From positions 38,003 through 80,609 of the forward strand of contig NZ_LJYG01000083.1 of assembly GCF_001440035.1 (NCBI RefSeq): 42,607 bases of DNA. Reading direction: 5' to 3'. How positions within the stretch are numbered: position 1 is the first letter of the stretch; every line of letters begins with the position of its first letter. Below the pieces are notes generated by a model. It did no database searches. It saw only the letters and a list, made by a program, of their open reading frames with translations, and was not told the DNA's origin. Both the position numbers and the translations under genes were made by a program. Source of the stretch: Bradyrhizobium manausense (GTDB lineage Bacteria > Pseudomonadota > Alphaproteobacteria > Rhizobiales > Xanthobacteraceae). Of this stretch, positions 36,108 through 42,607 are shown one piece after another.

Positions 36108-37988
36108 ATGGGTTTGAGTTCAGCCCTTGCCAGTGCGATGAGCGGCTTGCGCGCCAACCAGGCCGCGCTCTCGATCGTCTCCTCCAACGTCGCAAACTCG
36201 CAGACGCCGGGTTATGTCGCCCAGACGCCGAACCAGATCGAAGTCTCTACCGGTGACTTCGGTGCGACGGCGAAGACGACGGGCGTCAGCCGCGAGATCG
36301 ACAGCTATGTGCAGAGCCAGCTGCGCACCGAGACCGGCGGCAGCGGCTATGCCGACCAGATGGCCAACATCCTGAAGCAGCTTCAGAGTGTCTATGGCAC
36401 GCCCGGCAACAGCGGCACGCTCGAAAACGCGCTGAACGATTTCACCTCCTCGCTCCAGGCACTCTCGACCAATGCGGGCTCTTCGTCGGCACAGCGCGTT
36501 GCGCTCGGCGCCGCGCAGGCGCTGGCGACGCAGCTCAATGTCACCACCAAGGGCATCCAGTCGCTGCGTTCGAACGTCGAGCAGGATCTCAGCACCTCCT
36601 CGCAAGCCGCCAATGCGGCGTTGAACCAGATCGCCGACATCAACATCAAGTTGCAAGGCCTGGCGCCGACCGATCCGCCCGCTGCAAACCTGATGGACCA
36701 GCGCGACCAGGCCATCAATAGCCTGTCGAAATATGTCGACGTCCGCGTCACCACCGACGGATCGAACCAGGCCAATATCTACACCACGACAGGCATCCAG
36801 CTGGTCGGTGCGGGCCTCGCCTCGCAATTCTCGTTCGCGTCCGTGGGCGCGCTGAGTGCGACATCGCTCTATAATATTGATCCCGCCAAATCAGGCGTTG
36901 GCGCGCTCACCATCAAGCTGCCGAACGGCTCATCCATCGACGTCGCCGGCAACAACGTCGTTTCCTCCGGCCAGATCGCGGCCGATTTGAAGCTGCGCGA
37001 CCAGACGCTGGTGCAGGCGCAGAACCAGGTCGACCAGCTCGCCGCGACGATGTCGAGCGCGTTGTCGGACAAGACCACGGCGGGCACTCCCGTCTCCGGC
37101 CCGCCCGCCGGCTTCGACATTGATCTTGCCGGCGCGCTGCCGGGCAACACCGTCAACATCACCTATACCGACTCCACCAACACCCAGCGCCAGGTGACGC
37201 TGGTGAACGTGACCGATCCGACGGCGCTGCCGCTCCAGAACGCCACCAATGCCAATCCGGTGCAGATCGGCGTCGATTTTTCCAGCGGCATGGGCGCGAT
37301 CGCCTCCGCGCTCAACACCGCGCTGTCGGGCTCGCATTTGTCGTTCTCCGCAGCGCCGTCGCCGGCGACCGCGACGACGCTGCGCGTCACTGACGACAAC
37401 AGCGGCCTCGCCAAGGTCACTGCGGCGTCGAGCAGCAAGACGGTCTCCTCGCTGACCTCGGGCGGTCCGCAGCTGCCGCTGTTCACCGACGGTGGCCAGG
37501 CGCTCTACACCGGCGCAATCACGGGGACGGGCTTGCAGATGACCGGCCTTGCCGGCCGCATCGCCGTGAACACGCAGCTCACCGCTGACCCGACCCGGCT
37601 GTCGATCTACAGCACCTCGCCGCTGACGCCCACCGGTGACACCACGCGCTCGGACTATCTGTACTCGCAGCTTACCACCGCCGTGTATTCCTATTCGCCG
37701 CAGACCGGTCTCGGCTCGGCCAGCCAGCCGTTCACCGGCAGCGTTTCGAACTACCTCCAGCAGTTCCTGAGCGTGCAGGCCAACGCCTCGACCCAGGCGA
37801 CCCAGCTGCAGCAGGGCCAGAGCGTCGTGGTCTCGACGCTGCAGGCCAAGTTCAACTCGACCTCCAGCGTCAATCTGGATTCGGAGATGTCGAACCTGAT
37901 CCAGCTCCAGAATGCCTATGCCGCCAACGCCCACGTGATGTCGGTGGTGCAGAGCATGATGAACACGTTGATCCAGGCTCAAGGGTAA
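36108..37988 (+). CDS. flgK: Flagellar hook-associated protein 1 FlgK
   Basis: 626 residues. The N-terminus MGLSSALASAMSGLRANQAA then VSSNVANSQTPGYV is the rod/hook-type signature. The following helices (IDSYVQSQLRTE, GTLENALNDFTSSLQALSTN) and the NLMDQRDQAINSLSKYVDV block are FlgK hallmarks. The C-terminus VNLDSEMSNLIQLQNAYAAN then AHVMSVVQSMMNTLIQ is the matching helix. FlgK joins hook and filament after export. It lacks the insert found in the genes on either side. It lies 34 bp after flgE and 18 bp before flgL, so all three form one operon. Confidence 0.96.
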   Translation: MGLSSALASAMSGLRANQAALSIVSSNVANSQTPGYVAQTPNQIEVSTGDFGATAKTTGVSREIDSYVQSQLRTETGGSGYADQMANILKQLQSVYGTPGNSGTLENALNDFTSSLQALSTNAGSSSAQRVALGAAQALATQLNVTTKGIQSLRSNVEQDLSTSSQAANAALNQIADINIKLQGLAPTDPPAANLMDQRDQAINSLSKYVDVRVTTDGSNQANIYTTTGIQLVGAGLASQFSFASVGALSATSLYNIDPAKSGVGALTIKLPNGSSIDVAGNNVVSSGQIAADLKLRDQTLVQAQNQVDQLAATMSSALSDKTTAGTPVSGPPAGFDIDLAGALPGNTVNITYTDSTNTQRQVTLVNVTDPTALPLQNATNANPVQIGVDFSSGMGAIASALNTALSGSHLSFSAAPSPATATTLRVTDDNSGLAKVTAASSSKTVSSLTSGGPQLPLFTDGGQALYTGAITGTGLQMTGLAGRIAVNTQLTADPTRLSIYSTSPLTPTGDTTRSDYLYSQLTTAVYSYSPQTGLGSASQPFTGSVSNYLQQFLSVQANASTQATQLQQGQSVVVSTLQAKFNSTSSVNLDSEMSNLIQLQNAYAANAHVMSVVQSMMNTLIQAQG

Positions 37989-38006
37989 TCAGTAGGGCTC
38001 TGAAAC

Positions 38007-40388
38007 ATGTCGATCAGCAGCATCAATTACGGCTCGTCAGTCCTCGGCGCGCAGATCCGCAATATCAACCAGCAGCTCACCGACCTGTCGACGCAGCTCT
38101 CGACCGGCAAGTTGTCGCAGAACTATTCCGGCATGGGCACCAACGAAGGCTTTGCGATCGCCTCGCGCGCGCATCTTTCGAACATCGCTGCTTATACGGA
38201 CACGATCACCAACGTCAACGTCAACATCAATCTCGCCAACACCGCGCTGCAGTCGCTGACGACGATCCGCAACACGGTGCAGACCGGCTCGGCCGGCACC
38301 TCGCAGGATCTCAACGTCAACGGCCAGACCGTCGCGCAGAACACCGCCGCTGCGCAGTTCGGCTCGATGGTCGGCGTCCTCAACACGCAGTCGGGCAACC
38401 GCTATCTGTTCTCCGGGACCGCCTACAACACGCAATCTGTCGCCAATGCCGGCGACATCATCAATGGCACCACGACGCAAGCGGGCCTGAAGACCGTCAT
38501 GGCGGAGCGCCAGGCCGCCGACCTCGGCGCCAACGGCATGGGGCGGCTGGTGCAGTCGACGTTGGTGTCCGGCGCAATACAGGTGCAGGAGGATTCGCCG
38601 ACGTCGCCGTTCGGGCTGAAGATCGCGGCGGTGTCCTCGACGCTGACGGGCGCGACCGTAACAGGCCCGAGCGGCTCGCCGGTATCGTTCTCGGTCAATC
38701 TCAATGGCGTCAATCCAAAGAATGGCGACAAGCTCAGCGTGCAGTTCACGCTGCCCGATGGTTCGACCGAGCAGATCGACCTGACCGCGTCCACTGCGAC
38801 GCCGACGCCGGTCGGCAGCTTTGCGATCGACCCCGGCAATCCCAATATCATTCCAGCGGTGCCATCCAACCCGGCCATCACGTCGTCGAATCTCAACACC
38901 GCGTTGAACACCGCAATCAAGAAGCTGGCGGGCACCTCGCTGGTGGCCGCATCGGCCGTCGCCGCCGGCGACAACTTCTTCAATACGGCGGGATCCGCCA
39001 CCGCGAACGGTGCGGCCCTCGGCAATCTGGTCTCACCCTATACCTCGACGACCGGGACGGGGTCGGTCGCGTTGCAGGACAGCGCATCGGCGGCTGCCAC
39101 AACGACGACGTCGCTCGATGCTTCGGCGACACCCCATCTCAACGGGGCCGTTCTCAGCGCGCTCGCCAACGCTCCGACCGGTACTACTTTGACCATCACC
39201 GGCGCGAGCGGCGCCCAAACGATCACCTTCGACCCCAACGTCACCACGGTCACGACGGCCAGCGGCAATACCACGATCGGATTGGCGTCGGGCAGCACCG
39301 CGAAAGTGTCCGACATCTTGAATGCGATCGCGACGGCCGCCGGCATCCCCCCCGCCAACGTCACCCTGAGCGCCAGCGGCAATATCCAGATCGCGACCGG
39401 CACCGCCACAGACGTGACGGTCACCGCCGGCCCGGCGGCCACGGCGCTCGGTCTCAGCAGCGTGATGCGAGGCGTCAACACGCCGTCGACGCCTCCCATC
39501 ACCGGTTCAACCGTGCTGAGCGGCACGGCGACCCCGGGCGGCCCGGAAGTCCTCCAATCGGCGTTCCAGGCGGGGCCGCCTGCCGACACCATCACGGTGA
39601 ACGGTCAGACGCTGACTTTTGTCGCCTCGGGCGCCAGCGGGCCAAACCAGATCAACATTACCGACAACGTCGCAACTCTCCTCAGCAAGATCGATCAGCT
39701 CACCGGCACCACGAAGCCGTCGACCATCCATGGCGGCGTGATCACGATCAACACGGACGATCCCGGCAGCCTCAACATCACGAGCTCGAACAGCGCGGCG
39801 TTCGCGGCGCTCGGCTTCACGACCTCCCCGGTCACGGCTGCAAAGGCCCCGCTGCGCGTCGGCTCTTCGCCATCAGGCTCGGCGACGACGCTGGTGAACG
39901 GCTCGGCCACCACAGTGAAATGGTACACCGGCAATGACGGGCCGGGATCGGCGCGCTCGACCGCAGTGGCGCGGGTGGACGATTCCGTCACGGTGCAATA
40001 TGGCGCGCAGGCCGACGAGAGCGCGATCCGCAAGCAGTTGCAGGCGATCGCCGTGTTCGGCACGTTCTCGACCTCGCCGACCGGGCAGTATGCGGGCGGG
40101 CAGGTGGCCGCACTGGCCTTGCGCACCACGCAGGCGCTGACGCCGCAGGCCGGGCAACAGAAGATCGAGGACATCCAGACCGACATTGCGATGGCCCAGA
40201 ACACGATGAAGGACGCGTCCACGCGCCAGACCCAGGCCAAGGCGCAACTCCAGACCATTGTCGACCAGGCGGAGTCGGCCTCGCCCGACCAGGTCGCGAG
40301 CGAGATCCTGTCGCTTCAGAACGCGCTGCAGGCCTCCTACCAGACTACCGCCAACCTAGCGCAGCTCTCGCTGGTCAAGTTCCTGTAA
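38007..40388 (+). CDS. flgL: Flagellar hook-associated protein 3 FlgL with large insert
   Basis: 793 residues, over twice the length of enteric FlgL (about 317). The flagellin-like N-terminus is MSISSINYGSSVLGAQIRNI then NQQLTDLSTQLSTGK, and GNRYLFSGTAYNTQ is the FlgL hallmark. The C-terminal helix ends EILSLQNALQASYQTTANLA then QLSLVKFL. Residues of about 335-612 hold the two-unit insert also seen in FlgE. The region before it (SVNLNGVNPKNGDKLSVQFT) also looks like added surface domain. It forms the junction between FlgK and the filament. It is last of the three-gene run; the stop is 8 bp before the CtrA-type box. Confidence 0.95.
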   Translation: MSISSINYGSSVLGAQIRNINQQLTDLSTQLSTGKLSQNYSGMGTNEGFAIASRAHLSNIAAYTDTITNVNVNINLANTALQSLTTIRNTVQTGSAGTSQDLNVNGQTVAQNTAAAQFGSMVGVLNTQSGNRYLFSGTAYNTQSVANAGDIINGTTTQAGLKTVMAERQAADLGANGMGRLVQSTLVSGAIQVQEDSPTSPFGLKIAAVSSTLTGATVTGPSGSPVSFSVNLNGVNPKNGDKLSVQFTLPDGSTEQIDLTASTATPTPVGSFAIDPGNPNIIPAVPSNPAITSSNLNTALNTAIKKLAGTSLVAASAVAAGDNFFNTAGSATANGAALGNLVSPYTSTTGTGSVALQDSASAAATTTTSLDASATPHLNGAVLSALANAPTGTTLTITGASGAQTITFDPNVTTVTTASGNTTIGLASGSTAKVSDILNAIATAAGIPPANVTLSASGNIQIATGTATDVTVTAGPAATALGLSSVMRGVNTPSTPPITGSTVLSGTATPGGPEVLQSAFQAGPPADTITVNGQTLTFVASGASGPNQINITDNVATLLSKIDQLTGTTKPSTIHGGVITINTDDPGSLNITSSNSAAFAALGFTTSPVTAAKAPLRVGSSPSGSATTLVNGSATTVKWYTGNDGPGSARSTAVARVDDSVTVQYGAQADESAIRKQLQAIAVFGTFSTSPTGQYAGGQVAALALRTTQALTPQAGQQKIEDIQTDIAMAQNTMKDASTRQTQAKAQLQTIVDQAESASPDQVASEILSLQNALQASYQTTANLAQLSLVKFL
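39009..39840 (+). other. Insert coding segment in flgL, shared with flgE
   Basis: It encodes residues of about 335-612. It follows the flgE insert in order and wording: TTGTGSVALQDS, LTITGASGAQTITF, VTLSASGNIQIATGTATDV, ATALGLSSVMRGVN, GSTVLSGTATPGG, TITVNGQTLTFVASGASGPN, QINITDN, SNSAAFAALGFTT. The DNA is also alike (for example ccagatcaacatnaccgac in both), so the copies are paralogous and not chance similarity. Confidence 0.85.
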
Positions 40389-40396
40389 GAGCACAT

Positions 40397-40411
40397 TAAG
40401 GCGCCGTTAAC
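40397..40411 (+). promoter_or_regulatory. CtrA-type box before the glycosyltransferase gene
   Basis: TTAA (40397-40400), seven bases (ggcgccg), TTAA (40408-40411), then CCAT. This is an exact TTAA-N7-TTAACC match, the full CtrA consensus, 47 bp before the start at 40459. It suggests that the glycosyltransferase gene has its own cell-cycle-controlled promoter and is not only read from the flgE operon. Confidence 0.65.
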
Positions 40412-40458
40412 CATGCCTCTTTACCTCTTGGAGAGGATTGGGGCGGGCGGAGCTGTCG

Positions 40459-41238
40459 ATGTCGGACAAGATGCAATTGGTGGTGGCGACGCCCTGCTTC
40501 GGCGGGCAGGTGTCGAGCATTTACGCGAGCTCGATCTTCGCGCTCCAGCGCGCCGTGCACGGCATGTCCAACCTCGGGCTCAAGGTGCTGTTGCGGGACG
40601 GCGATGCGCTGATCACGCGCGCACGGGCCAATCTGGTCGCGATGTTCCTGGACGACCCTCAGGCCACGCATTTTCTGTTCATCGACGCCGACATCGGCTT
40701 CAAAGCCGAGCAGGTGTTCCGGCTGATCGAATGCGGCGCCGACGTCGTCGCCGGCTGCTATCCGATCAAGCGGGTCAACTGGGACAAGGCGAGGCGGGCG
40801 ATCCAGGCCGGCCGGACCGATGTGACGGCGGCCTCGCTCGACTACGTGCTCGAGATCGAGGACCCCGATCGCATCGTGGTGGTCAACGGTTTTACCCGCG
40901 TGCGCTATGCGGGCACCGGCTTCCTCATGATCCGCCGCCAAGCGCTGGAGGCGATGTGCCGCCATCCTGACTACGCCAATCTGCAGTTCTTCCGCGAGCA
41001 TTCGCACGATACGCTGGCCGCGAGCCGGAACCGGTTCGCGCTGTTCGAATGCATGATCGATCCGGCGAGCGGCACTTACCTCTCCGAGGACTTCGCCTTC
41101 TGCAAGCGCTGGACCGATATCGGTGGCGAGATCTGGGCCGACATCCAGAGCTCGCTCGATCATGTTGGTCCCTCGGTGTTCCACGGCGACATCGCCTCGC
41201 AATTCGCCGCCGTGCCTGCGGCGGCCGACGCGGCGTGA
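40459..41238 (+). CDS. GT2-like glycosyltransferase
   Basis: 259 residues with a GT-A fold look. The N-terminal strand is MQLVVATPCFGGQVSSIY, DGDALITRARANLVAMFL a conserved helix, and THFLFIDADIGFKAEQVFRL contains the DxD nucleotide-sugar/metal motif. GTGFLMIRRQALEAM and YLSEDFAFCKRW (ED motif, a possible base) follow. It should transfer a sugar from a nucleotide-sugar in the cytoplasm; acceptor and donor are unknown. Its place behind flgL and the CtrA-type box allow a role in flagellin or surface glycosylation (inference). ATG 40459 (GCGGAGC upstream) was chosen over 40438. It stops 10 bp before the next gene. Confidence 0.85.
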   Translation: MSDKMQLVVATPCFGGQVSSIYASSIFALQRAVHGMSNLGLKVLLRDGDALITRARANLVAMFLDDPQATHFLFIDADIGFKAEQVFRLIECGADVVAGCYPIKRVNWDKARRAIQAGRTDVTAASLDYVLEIEDPDRIVVVNGFTRVRYAGTGFLMIRRQALEAMCRHPDYANLQFFREHSHDTLAASRNRFALFECMIDPASGTYLSEDFAFCKRWTDIGGEIWADIQSSLDHVGPSVFHGDIASQFAAVPAAADAA

Positions 41239-41248
41239 GCCTGTCGGG

Positions 41249-42607
41249 ATGAGCATCGGCGCATCCCGCCCGGCAGACATCGCGCGCGCATCCGAGGGCG
41301 GCTCGCGCTATCGTCTGCGCGATCTGTTCACGCCGCTGGATACGCTACTCGTCTCCGGCGGTGACGGGCGGCTGGCGCTTGATCCGAAACAGTGCGTCAA
41401 TGCCTATGGCTGCGGATCCTCGCCTGAGCCCGAAATCTGGAATTTCGCCTCTTCGACCGCATCGACGATCTCGCAAGGAGCCTATGACCGCGCCGCGCTG
41501 GCGCGCGAGGAACTGGTCCACAAATCGCTGTTTGACGAGGTCGAGATCGCCTTCGACCGGCGCTGCGAGGACATGCGCGAGGAGCTGCGCGGGCACTTCC
41601 TGCTCGCGCCGAGCGTCGATGTCGTGTTCTCGCCATCGGGTACGGATTCCCAGCTGCACGCTCTGTTCCTTGCCCACGCGGTGCTCGGCGCGCCGCCGGT
41701 GACCATCGTGGTGGGTGCCGACCAGACCGGCAGCGGCACTGTTCATACCGCGCGCGGGCACCATTTCAGCACGGCGACGGCGAGCGGCGTTGCGGTGCGC
41801 AAGGACGCAGCGATTTCGGGCCTTGCCGGCGACACGATCGCGGTGCCGCTGCTTGACGCCGCTTCCGGCTTCGCCATGCGTCCTGATGCGGATGATGCTG
41901 TCATCCGTGCAATCGAAGCCAGCCTCGCGCAAGGCCGGCGCGTTCTGTTGCACATCATGGATTCGTCAAAGCTCGGCTGGCGCGCGCCAAGTTTCGCCTG
42001 TCTTAATGAGATCGCGCGGCGCTGGCCGCGCGAGGTTCAGATCGTCGTCGATGCCTGCCAGGCGCGGCTCGGCCGCCGCCGGCTGCGCCTCTATCTCGAT
42101 CGCGGCTACATGGTGCTGATAACAGGCTCCAAGTTCTTCGGCGGTCCCGCCTTCAGCGGCGCGCTGCTGCTGCCGAAGGGGTTGTCGCGGGCGCTCGACC
42201 GGATCGACCGGATCGCGCCTGATTTCTTCGATTATGCCGGCCGCTGTGACTGGCCGATGGCGTGGACGGCGCTGCGCTCGCGCTTCGAACGCCGTCCGAA
42301 TTTCGGTCAATGGCTGCGCTGGGAAGCGGCCCTGGCAGAGATCGGCACCTATTATGCTATGCCCGGCGCTTTCCGCACCAAGGCGATGGCCGAGCTGGCA
42401 GCCGGCATCGACAGCATGATCGCGCTGTCGCCGTCGCTGCGTGCCGTCCCGCAACCCGTCGGCACTGCTGATGCCGATGATGAAGAATTTATGCAGCGAT
42501 CGATCTTTCCGTTCACCCTGGTGCGCCACAATAGGCCGGTGTCGATCTCGGATACCAGCACCGTCCATCGCGCGCTTGCGCGGGCCATGAACGATGACAT
42601 CGGCGGC
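41249..42607 (+). CDS. PLP-dependent fold-type-I protein, unknown substrate (3' end beyond window)
   Basis: 453 codons are open from ATG 41249 to the last base, without a stop. The arrangement fits a fold-type-I PLP enzyme: VVFSPSGTDSQLHALFLAHA gives the phosphate-binding Ser-Gly-Thr, VQIVVDACQARLG the ring-binding Asp268, and LITGSKFFGGPAFSGALLLP the Schiff-base Lys295. It is not a close match to the classical aminotransferase or cysteine desulphurase groups I know, so its reaction stays open. It begins 10 bp after the glycosyltransferase stop and should be co-transcribed. Together they may make or attach a modified sugar (inference). There is only a weak ribosome site (TCGGG). Confidence 0.8.
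   Translation, partial: MSIGASRPADIARASEGGSRYRLRDLFTPLDTLLVSGGDGRLALDPKQCVNAYGCGSSPEPEIWNFASSTASTISQGAYDRAALAREELVHKSLFDEVEIAFDRRCEDMREELRGHFLLAPSVDVVFSPSGTDSQLHALFLAHAVLGAPPVTIVVGADQTGSGTVHTARGHHFSTATASGVAVRKDAAISGLAGDTIAVPLLDAASGFAMRPDADDAVIRAIEASLAQGRRVLLHIMDSSKLGWRAPSFACLNEIARRWPREVQIVVDACQARLGRRRLRLYLDRGYMVLITGSKFFGGPAFSGALLLPKGLSRALDRIDRIAPDFFDYAGRCDWPMAWTALRSRFERRPNFGQWLRWEAALAEIGTYYAMPGAFRTKAMAELAAGIDSMIALSPSLRAVPQPVGTADADDEEFMQRSIFPFTLVRHNRPVSISDTSTVHRALARAMNDDIGG

Noticed and set aside
41345..41953. 202-codon minus-strand frame opposite the PLP gene
   Set aside because: The plus frame has a complete set of PLP-fold motifs and stays open for 453 codons; the minus frame has no recognisable feature.

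Overview
The window is GC-rich, densely coded alphaproteobacterial chromosome and fits Bradyrhizobium or a close relative (inference). The reasons are a thioredoxin-reductase-like ferredoxin:NADP+ reductase next to an adrenodoxin-type ferredoxin, CtrA-type TTAA-N7-TTAA boxes, a DUF1127 gene divergent from a MocR regulator, hook-filament proteins with large inserts, and many intergenic palindromic repeats of the kind common in that genus. No rRNA, tRNA, CRISPR array, insertion sequence or prophage was seen.

Layout. 1-4898 (-): the first 1632 codons of a giant membrane-anchored protein with 22- and 44-residue repeats, divergent from an HPt gene (5304, +) across a CtrA-type box. 5856-7939: [2Fe-2S] ferredoxin (+), hotdog thioesterase (-) and ferredoxin:NADP+ reductase (+), a small redox group. 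8064-9599: three small exported proteins. 9785-17825 (-): a complete D-glucarate/galactarate catabolic cluster (transporter, LysR regulator, kdgD, gudD, semialdehyde dehydrogenase, garD). It takes both aldarates through 5-dehydro-4-deoxyglucarate and 2,5-dioxopentanoate to 2-oxoglutarate. 18235-21381 (-): a secreted SGNH hydrolase and an LPG-synthase-type membrane protein. 21807-23868 (+): a DUF892 (YciF-like) protein with a possible general-stress promoter, and a DHA2-family exporter. 23974-26374 (+): an MHYT-PAS-GGDEF-EAL c-di-GMP protein whose sensor domain carries two frameshifts. 26371-28227: two membrane proteins and a YdcF-like protein. 28238-30004: a MocR regulator (-) and a DUF1127 gene (+) around a 21-bp-spaced direct repeat. 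30005-30400: three large palindromes in a row. 30401-33630: universal stress protein, SixA-like phosphatase, DAO-family oxidase and exported MsrB. 33743-40388 (+): a sigma-54-type promoter followed by flgE, flgK and flgL. 40397-42607 (+): a second CtrA-type box, a GT2-like glycosyltransferase and a PLP-fold protein cut by the window edge.

The most interesting points are the giant repeat protein/HPt pair with its CtrA-type box; the same two-part insert in FlgE and FlgL but not in FlgK between them; the CtrA-box/glycosyltransferase/PLP-protein unit behind flgL; the MocR/DUF1127 operator; and the frameshifted c-di-GMP gene. Four degenerate copies of one dispersed palindrome and several other hairpin elements account for much of the non-coding DNA.
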